Positions 58,580-64,000 of a stretch of DNA of 64,000 bases are shown piece after piece. The stretch's first letter is position 1. Each line of letters begins with the position of its first letter. A program made the translations under genes and the position numbers. Source of the stretch: an uncultured Clostridia bacterium. GTDB lineage: Bacteria > Bacillota > Clostridia > UBA1381. The notes beneath the pieces were generated by a model, which worked only from the letters and a program-made list of their open reading frames with translations, had not been told where the DNA came from and ran no database searches. The stretch is from assembly GCA_934462715.1 (NCBI GenBank), contig CAKSIJ010000001.1, positions 186,001 through 250,000 of the forward strand, written 5' to 3'.

Positions 58580-58613
58580 TTTTGTAATAAATCATGATAG
58601 GCAGGTGCAGGCA

Positions 58614-59831
58614 TTGTTTACGTTAATAATAGTTGATGACGAATTGTATATGTTGGATATTCTGAAAAAAATGCTTAATTGGGAGGAATACGGATTTACT
58701 CTGTCCGCAGTATTTTCCAACCCCGAAGAAGCTATGGAATATATTGATAAAAATAAGGTTGACGTTGTGCTGACCGACATATCCATGCCCGGCATAAACG
58801 GAATAGATATCGCAAAGTACTGCTTTTACCACCATACCGGAACAACCGTTGTTTTCCTCAGTGCCTTTACAGATTTTGAATACGCAAGAAAGGGTATTCA
58901 ATACAAAATCTTTTCATATCTTACAAAGCCTGTCAGCCAGTCGGCGCTGATACAGGTATTTTCCGAGCTTTACACCAAGCTTAATGCCGGAAAATTCAAG
59001 ACGCAGTTTGCTGATAAATCCGCAAATTCCGTTATGAGAGAGTGCTTTATAAGAATGATTTCAGAGGATTTTGATTTGAAAAATATTTCCGATACGCTTA
59101 ACGAGGTCGGAATAAATGTTGATCTGAATACGGCGATGTTTGCAACTATTTCCTTTAAAATCGAAAATTCAGCGGAATATTTTGCTCAGACCTGGAAGCA
59201 CGGACGTGTGCGCTTTACCGAAGCGCTCGAACAGATTGTAAACAATGAAATCTTCTGCGGATATTCGGGGCTTACATATTTTTACGATACGGGCTTTGAC
59301 GTCTTTTTAATTTCACGACTGCACACCGATGAAAACAACTTCCGAAGCTTTGTATCGGACTACGGAGAAAATCTTGAATCAACCCTTTCAGACTGTCTGC
59401 ACATAGACGTTGTTTCCTCCGATATAAGCATTTTCCCCAATTCTGCTGTACTGAAAAAGTACAGCAGTACGCATCAGGGTAAAAAGCATAACAGTCAGTC
59501 GGACAAGGAATTAATGTTTTCACAGGTTGCGGAATATGTCGGAAAGCATTTCAATGAAAATATCAGCCTGAACGACGCCGCCGCACAGGTAGGCTTTAAC
59601 CCGGCTTACTTTTCAAGCCTTTTCAAGCAATATTACGGAATGAATTTTGTTGAATATATGACAAATATAAGAATAAAAGCCGCAAAGGAACTGCTTGTCG
59701 GCTCAAACACAAAAATTTCCACCATACCCGGACTTATCGGTCTTTCCGACCTTTCGCATTTTTCAAAAAGCTTTAAGGCGGCAACCGGATATTCCCCGTC
59801 CGAATACAGAAAAAAATACGGAAAGCTGTGA
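58614..59831 (+). CDS. YesN-like response regulator with AraC-type DNA-binding domain
   Basis: A 405-residue transcription factor. The N-terminal receiver domain has the acidic pocket VDDE (8-10), phospho-acceptor Asp55 in LTDISMPG, and the switch Thr/Ser and Lys around SAFTDFEYARK...TKPVS. A long variable middle part (about 130-300) leads to a C-terminal AraC/XylS pair of helix-turn-helices (about 305-405: NDAAAQVGFNPAYFSSLFKQ...GLSDLSHFSKSFKAATGYSP). It should activate the divergent transporter/glycanase operon when phosphorylated by its partner kinase. The frame is open from 58509, but the promoter lies inside that stretch. The TTG at 58614, preceded by CAGGTG and followed by the receiver domain, is chosen. 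It overlaps the kinase gene by 4 bp. Confidence 0.9.
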   Translation: MFTLIIVDDELYMLDILKKMLNWEEYGFTLSAVFSNPEEAMEYIDKNKVDVVLTDISMPGINGIDIAKYCFYHHTGTTVVFLSAFTDFEYARKGIQYKIFSYLTKPVSQSALIQVFSELYTKLNAGKFKTQFADKSANSVMRECFIRMISEDFDLKNISDTLNEVGINVDLNTAMFATISFKIENSAEYFAQTWKHGRVRFTEALEQIVNNEIFCGYSGLTYFYDTGFDVFLISRLHTDENNFRSFVSDYGENLESTLSDCLHIDVVSSDISIFPNSAVLKKYSSTHQGKKHNSQSDKELMFSQVAEYVGKHFNENISLNDAAAQVGFNPAYFSSLFKQYYGMNFVEYMTNIRIKAAKELLVGSNTKISTIPGLIGLSDLSHFSKSFKAATGYSPSEYRKKYGKL

Positions 59832-61522
59832 TTATTATGGAACATATAAATAATTTTTCAAAAAGACTGCTGTCCTGTCACAAGTCAAAAAAATTACTTT
59901 TCACCTACATTAAGCACATTTTGACAATTGTTACCATACCGCTGCTTATAGCAAATATTATTCTTGCGCTTTTGTTTATAAATCTGCACAGAAATGAAGC
60001 CGCGTCAAGCGTACGCTCAACTGCGGAAAGGTATGCAAACAACATAGACAATCTCTTTGCTCAGACAGATACATACTATAAAACCTGCATTTCGGATAAC
60101 AGCATTACTACGCTCATCAATAATCCGCTCACAATTAACAGAATTGCCGGCACAACCACACCGTATGCCTCAGCCTGTGCAAAAGCCACGCTGCTGAACG
60201 AATACACAAACTGTATAGATTCCGTTTACCTGTACAGCAACCGCTCAAATTATGTTTACACTCTGTACGGAACAAAATCCGAAACAATTGACAATATGCT
60301 CGAAACGCATAAATTTGTGCTTAATTCATCACCCGATATGACTGCTCATTCCATGAGATTTACCGTCCCAGATTCAGACAAGCTTTCGTTCGGATATATA
60401 ATCGGCAACACTCAGAACAGCTACGGCATACTTCTGATCTGTATCGACCCTCAGACAATTATCGGAAAATTCAATCTCATTAACGATAATACAACCGAAT
60501 TGAGTCTGATCTCGGACATTACCGGTGATAATCTTATATCCCGGAAAATCTGCGACAAAAAGGGATTTAGCTATGATATTCCCCTCCAAAACGTGTTTGC
60601 CACCTTCCACTACTCCGAACAGCGCGAATCGGCTTTCTTTTTCTCAAGGACAAACAGTATAATTTACATAGTATTTTTTGTGCTGTCAATAGGTCTTACG
60701 GTACTGTTGGCGCTTGTCTTTTCAAGAAAGCAGTATAATTCCGTCATTTCGGTAATTTCGGCAATAGAAACGCCGTATTTCACGGTTTCCGGTCAGGATA
60801 AGCTATATAACATCATAAAGGAAACATCACCTCCCGCCCGTGCCGATGACGATTTTGAAAACGATTTGTTAAACAAGATAACTAATCTGAAAAAATCACA
60901 GGTAATAGCTCTGCAAACACAGATTAATCCGCATTTTCTGTTTAATACCTTATGTATGATTTCAGGCTCGATTATCGCCAATAACGAAAAGGACACAGAA
61001 GCTGTTTCCATGATTATGCTTCTGTCGGATATATTGAGATATTCGCTCAAAACAGAGGACTGCATAGTTTCGATGCACGATGAAATTAACTCACTGACCT
61101 CATACATATCAATACTTGAGCTGCGCCATCAACATTCCTTTGAAATCGAATGGGATATTTCCGATGACGCATATACCTCATATACGCTCAAATCGATAAT
61201 TCAGCCGATTATAGAAAATTCAATTAAGCACGGCATACAAAAGCTTTACGGAAAAAGAAAGGGCAAGATTATTATAAAAATATATATCCAAAATAACCGA
61301 CTGTATTTTTCCGTCACCGATAACGGCGTCGGCATACCTCCCCGGGAGCTTGCGGCTTTGAAGAAAAATCTTGACTCGGATAATATTTTTCAAAGTAAAA
61401 ATATCGGTCTTAACAATGTTGTGTGCCGAATCAAACTTCTTTTCGGAGATAATGCCGGGTATTATATTTCCTCCGACGACCGGCATACAAACGTTACCGT
61501 ATACCACCCCGTTATTCACTGA
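59828..61522 (+). CDS. YesM-like membrane sensor histidine kinase
   Basis: A 564-residue sensor kinase of the LytS/YesM type. The first membrane segment is at about 31-53, the extracellular sensor at about 54-277 and the second membrane segment at about 278-299. The linker is short, without a clear HAMP. The His_kinase motif INPHFLFNTL has the phospho-acceptor His369; the ATPase domain carries IIENSIKHGI (Asn464) and TDNGVGIP (498-504). It probably senses an oligosaccharide or a ligand-loaded binding protein and phosphorylates the AraC-type regulator. The start is either GTG 59828, overlapping the upstream stop, or ATG 59837. A weak hairpin follows. Confidence 0.92.
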   Translation: MIIMEHINNFSKRLLSCHKSKKLLFTYIKHILTIVTIPLLIANIILALLFINLHRNEAASSVRSTAERYANNIDNLFAQTDTYYKTCISDNSITTLINNPLTINRIAGTTTPYASACAKATLLNEYTNCIDSVYLYSNRSNYVYTLYGTKSETIDNMLETHKFVLNSSPDMTAHSMRFTVPDSDKLSFGYIIGNTQNSYGILLICIDPQTIIGKFNLINDNTTELSLISDITGDNLISRKICDKKGFSYDIPLQNVFATFHYSEQRESAFFFSRTNSIIYIVFFVLSIGLTVLLALVFSRKQYNSVISVISAIETPYFTVSGQDKLYNIIKETSPPARADDDFENDLLNKITNLKKSQVIALQTQINPHFLFNTLCMISGSIIANNEKDTEAVSMIMLLSDILRYSLKTEDCIVSMHDEINSLTSYISILELRHQHSFEIEWDISDDAYTSYTLKSIIQPIIENSIKHGIQKLYGKRKGKIIIKIYIQNNRLYFSVTDNGVGIPPRELAALKKNLDSDNIFQSKNIGLNNVVCRIKLLFGDNAGYYISSDDRHTNVTVYHPVIH

Positions 61523-61603
61523 TTTTTGCTGTGATAAATACTAAAACCCTCCTCAGCAAATGCAACAGCCCGATATTATTAAGTGTTAAAAAACCGTTCG
61601 CAG

Positions 61604-61629
61604 CACCGCCGGGCACATTCGGTGTTTTT
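61604..61629 (+). terminator. weak terminator after the kinase gene
   Basis: CACCG / CGGTG stem with an 11-nt loop followed by TTTTT, 80 bp after the kinase stop. Only 5 bp, so the call is tentative. Confidence 0.4.
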
Positions 61630-61910
61630 GGGATTGTCATCTTGTAATCATGTGGCGAATCTATTCTTTTAATGATACGGATTCAACATATATAACTCCG
61701 ATTATTGATGAAAACGGTGATACTTTTATGCGATAAATCCACCAAACGCTCAAGCCGGTACAGCTTTAATTGATATAAACATTTTATGAAATCTTTAACG
61801 GCGGCAGTCCATTTGATGCTGAAAGCACCTCTGCCGCCACACACAGATTAAAATTTTCATGCACCGTTATTATTAATTTTTGCCCGAAGAAGCATAAAAC
61901 ATTTATAATT
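61630..61910. other. gene-free gap with a two-tier hairpin
   Basis: The 388-bp gap after the kinase gene holds no convincing gene. A hairpin with 8-bp arms GGCGGCAG / CTGCCGCC (61800-61838) contains an inner GGTGCT / AGCATC stem on the minus strand and lies downstream of the YgjV-like gene. It may be its terminator, but lacks a T-tract. A 28-codon frame at 61650-61736 has no ribosome site. The sequence looks like decayed coding DNA. Confidence 0.45.
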
Positions 61911-62438
61911 TCACTGTTTATCAAATCGTTCACCCTTTCTCCTTATATGAAAACCTACAATAAAAGATACTGCAACAGACAACTGTGTAAGACACTCGTT
62001 AATAACAGTCGGAATTGAATTGTAATGCAATCCGTAAATCAGCATACCGAGTGACGCTATTGAGGCAAAAATCCTTGTTACGGTCATATTTTTACTTCCG
62101 AATGCCACTGTGGTTAATATTGTACCTACAGCCGGAATTATGCTGAATATATCTTTCCATGTAAAAACCGCCGCAAGCACGAAAGCAAGCGAAAAAGCAA
62201 CGCTCCACCATTTACTTTTTGCCCACTTTTTTTCATAATTGTAAAATACAAGCTCACGAAATATAGCAATTGACGTTGTGACCGCCGCAGTGTAGCTGAA
62301 TATCAGCAGATGATGCAGAGTCCAGAGAACATCTGTGGTAAGCTTTAATATAAGAGTGTTTTTCCTTCTTCTCTGTAAGTAAATCAGTATTGATACCGCC
62401 ATAGCGGCAAAACCTATTATTTGTCCTATATTCTCCAT
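61911..62438 (-). CDS. YgjV-like inner-membrane protein
   Basis: A 175-residue integral membrane protein with about five or six hydrophobic segments. It opens MENIGQIIGFAAMAVSILIY and contains the LTTDVLWTLHHLLI stretch typical of the YgjV (inner membrane protein) family, whose function is unknown. The frame is open further upstream, but the ATG at 62438 lies one base after the stop of the cupin gene, and the first membrane segment starts there, so stop-start coupling is likely. Last gene of a three-gene operon. Confidence 0.8.
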   Translation of the reverse strand: MENIGQIIGFAAMAVSILIYLQRRRKNTLILKLTTDVLWTLHHLLIFSYTAAVTTSIAIFRELVFYNYEKKWAKSKWWSVAFSLAFVLAAVFTWKDIFSIIPAVGTILTTVAFGSKNMTVTRIFASIASLGMLIYGLHYNSIPTVINECLTQLSVAVSFIVGFHIRRKGERFDKQ

Positions 62439-62439
62439 T

Positions 62440-62766
62440 TTAAATGCATTTTTTCTCCGTATTTTCCTTGCCTGTATCTGCATTTTCCACAACCAGTACA
62501 GTTGTTTCCTCGCTGACCGTTATATGATGCCACGTACCTTTTGGGATATTGTAAAGCGTGCATTTTTTCATTGTGCAGCTTTCACTTTCGGTATATAACA
62601 CAGCATTTCCGTCAAGCAGTACAAATACCTCGTCTGTTTCAAGATGTCTTTCAAGCTGATTAAATGTCAAAAAACGCTCACTGTATCTTAAAAACCCTAT
62701 TTTCCAGCCGCCCGACTGAAGCATTACCTTAAAATCCTCGTCCGTAAAAGTATATTTTTTTATCAT
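62440..62766 (-). CDS. small cupin-domain protein
   Basis: A 108-residue single-domain cupin. The strands ERHLETDEVFVLLDGNAVLY (His, Glu of motif 1) and YNIPKGTWHHITVSEETTVL (His pair of motif 2) form the metal- or sugar-binding barrel. Small cupins of this type often act as sugar isomerases, sensors or metabolite-binding proteins; the role is not clear. Its ATG overlaps the stop of the 4Fe-4S gene by 4 bp, and its stop is 1 bp from the YgjV-like start, so it is translationally coupled to both. Confidence 0.85.
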   Translation of the reverse strand: MIKKYTFTDEDFKVMLQSGGWKIGFLRYSERFLTFNQLERHLETDEVFVLLDGNAVLYTESESCTMKKCTLYNIPKGTWHHITVSEETTVLVVENADTGKENTEKKCI

Positions 62767-63827
62767 CTGTCAAGCCTCCATGCCTTTTTTGTTCGGAGCG
62801 GTTTTTTTAAACGATTTTCCATGCAGCCGCCCTTCTTTTCCAATATTGATACGCAGGCTCTTATGCAGCCGCCGCATTTTGCCATATTATACCCGACCCA
62901 GCTCGGAAAATATTTTTGCAATGCGGTATAAACCTTCATTATTTCATGTTCATTAGCAACGTCGGTTACACCCTCCATTAAGTCAAGCGCACCGTTCTCA
63001 TTTTTATCCCATACCTCTTTGGGGACGAACGGATTATAATATCGTCCGGCATGAGTATAAAACGCATAGCAGCGCCACATATCAATATCGCCCCATTCAA
63101 GAATTTTTCCGTCAAGGTTCACCGTTACCGTCTTGCCGGAATTAATCGCCGGGATACATCCGCCCGGGCACTCACGCACACAGGCTCCGCACCGTCTGCA
63201 AAGCGGTTTTCCCGAATACATTTCATCATATTCAAGTTCCGCATCGGTGAAGATGAATGCAACTCTCTGCAACGGTCCGAACTCCGGCGTTAAAAGCATT
63301 TTGCTCCAGCCGATTTCACCCAAACCGCACGCAACCGCTGCAATTCTGAACTGGAACTGCAAATCCGGAGCAACGGAACCTTCTCGCGTCGGTCTTGTAA
63401 ACTGCACACTCCTGTGATGTGCGGTAGAGGTTTTTGCATTTTCATTTATCTCGATCTGTTCCTCCGGTGAAAGAGTGTTTCCGGGAGAGCCGTCCATATC
63501 GGACACAACGCCTCTTGCGCCCGTGTTTCTGTAATCTACCGTATCGCCTATTTTATTGAATAAGTGCCGTGAAAGACTGTCCTTTCCATAACAGTTACCG
63601 TTAAACAGAAGATTAAATGAAATTCCGTTTTCATTGAGGTTTTTAAGATCACTTATTTGTTTTTTCGTTGCCTCCCACGGTGTAACCGTTTGCTGCGTCT
63701 GCAAATTCCGTCCGTTCGGAAAATCGCCCCAAGAAAAATACACTTCTTCTATGTAGTCTTTACAATTTATTATTTCATCAATAAACATATTGTCCCGAAG
63801 TATTTGATACCCAACGGAATATTTCAA
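62763..63827 (-). CDS. chimeric protein: U32-peptidase-like N terminus joined to QueG-like 4Fe-4S domain
   Basis: A 354-residue frame with two unrelated parts. About 1-103 (VGYQILRDNMFIDEI, EEVYFSWGDFPNGR, FNLLFNGNCYGKDSLSR) looks like the N terminus of a Clostridial U32-peptidase-like protein. From about 105 (NTGARGVVSDMDGSPGN) it becomes the C-terminal part of an epoxyqueuosine-reductase-like iron-sulfur protein: QFRIAAVACGLGEIG, the cluster motif CRRCGACVRECPGGC, and a second CGGCIRAC. The normal N terminus of the second family is absent, so the gene looks like a deletion fusion. It may still bind iron-sulfur clusters, but the enzyme function of either half is doubtful. TTG start at 63827 with AAGGTGA upstream. 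Confidence 0.65.
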   Translation of the reverse strand: MKYSVGYQILRDNMFIDEIINCKDYIEEVYFSWGDFPNGRNLQTQQTVTPWEATKKQISDLKNLNENGISFNLLFNGNCYGKDSLSRHLFNKIGDTVDYRNTGARGVVSDMDGSPGNTLSPEEQIEINENAKTSTAHHRSVQFTRPTREGSVAPDLQFQFRIAAVACGLGEIGWSKMLLTPEFGPLQRVAFIFTDAELEYDEMYSGKPLCRRCGACVRECPGGCIPAINSGKTVTVNLDGKILEWGDIDMWRCYAFYTHAGRYYNPFVPKEVWDKNENGALDLMEGVTDVANEHEIMKVYTALQKYFPSWVGYNMAKCGGCIRACVSILEKKGGCMENRLKKPLRTKKAWRLDR

Positions 63828-63858
63828 CGAATATCACCTTACTTTTTTTATTTTTGTC

Positions 63859-63887
63859 TTGATTTTATCATAAAAAACATATATAAT
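63859..63887 (+). promoter_or_regulatory. promoter of the gene at the right edge
   Basis: TTGATT (63859-63864), 17-bp spacer, TATAAT (63882-63887), about 50 bp before the ATG at 63940. It lies in the divergent AT-rich region shared with the 4Fe-4S operon. Confidence 0.75.
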
Positions 63888-63939
63888 AAATGTGTAAAAC
63901 AAACAAAAAAATATAAAAAACAAACACGGAGGTTTTTTT

Positions 63940-64000
63940 ATGCTGCTGTCATCTGTAAATCCATTTATACGCTTTGCTCAGACTGTTACGGTCGATGTAA
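63940..64000 (+). CDS. start of a + strand gene (partial)
   Basis: An ATG preceded by ACGGAGG (63926-63932) opens 20 codons that run off the window (MLLSSVNPFIRFAQTVTV...). With the divergent promoter this is a convincing gene start. The visible residues are too few to name it; an AraC-type regulator with an N-terminal sensor domain would be one possibility. Confidence 0.6.
   Translation, partial: MLLSSVNPFIRFAQTVTVDV

Noticed and set aside
61650..61736. 28-codon frame as a small gene
   Set aside because: No ribosome site, no promoter, and the composition looks like random or decayed sequence.

Overview
The window looks like a chromosomal segment of a low-GC, anaerobic, spore-forming-lineage Clostridium-class bacterium (phylum Bacillota) that feeds on plant cell-wall glycans. 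The signs are sigma-A promoters with near-consensus hexamers and 17-bp spacing, strong GGAGG ribosome sites, a T-box leader, a lysine riboswitch, a SpoIIR sporulation gene, SLH-anchored surface proteins and a YesM/YesN-type two-component system. The glycan locus recalls pectin specialists such as Monoglobus, but that is an inference from gene content. No phage, insertion sequence, CRISPR array or rRNA gene was found.

Layout. 1-8.3 kb, mostly + strand: the tail of a membrane protein, valS, tRNA-Gly (minus), a two-gene pair of unknown function, then a consensus promoter and T-box leader in front of an unusual HTH-cupin-acyl-CoA ligase fusion and an amidohydrolase. 8.3-26.5 kb, all minus strand and mainly housekeeping: spoIIR, tRNA-Thr, a lysine-riboswitch-controlled amino-acid ABC transporter, an esterase, two M42 aminopeptidases, typA, a four-gene operon (ATP-grasp ligase, aspartate racemase, MurE-acetylglutamate kinase fusion, PLP lyase) that looks like peptidoglycan-precursor or cross-bridge chemistry, a phosphodiesterase, purA and purB.

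26.9-61.5 kb is a large glycan-use locus. It starts with a divergent GH29 fucosidase. A minus-strand operon follows, with a six-hairpin glycosidase, two tandem acyltransferase-like proteins and a sialate-O-acetylesterase-like enzyme. A probable 24-kb minus-strand operon (58.4 to 34.0 kb) then encodes an LplB/LplC-type sugar permease pair, its binding lipoprotein, five very large exported proteins (beta-helix, Ig-like, carbohydrate-binding-like and SLH modules) and a cytoplasmic GH28-like enzyme. Divergent from it are the YesN-like regulator and YesM-like kinase, the likely controllers. The working model is that surface beta-helix enzymes cut the polymer, the ABC transporter imports oligosaccharides (its ATPase is not in the window), and intracellular GH28-, GH29- and GH95-like enzymes and esterases finish the job.

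61.9-64 kb holds a small minus-strand operon (a chimeric 4Fe-4S protein, a cupin, a YgjV-like membrane protein) and the start of another + strand gene.

Most distinctive items: the MurE-ArgB fusion with aspartate racemase and an ATP-grasp ligase; the T-box over a fused HTH-cupin-ligase; a recurrent GCCGCC-GTAC-GGCGGC hairpin placed directly upstream of Shine-Dalgarno sequences in at least seven leaders; and a longer 130-bp repeat, found twice, that embeds this hairpin and a tiny reading frame.
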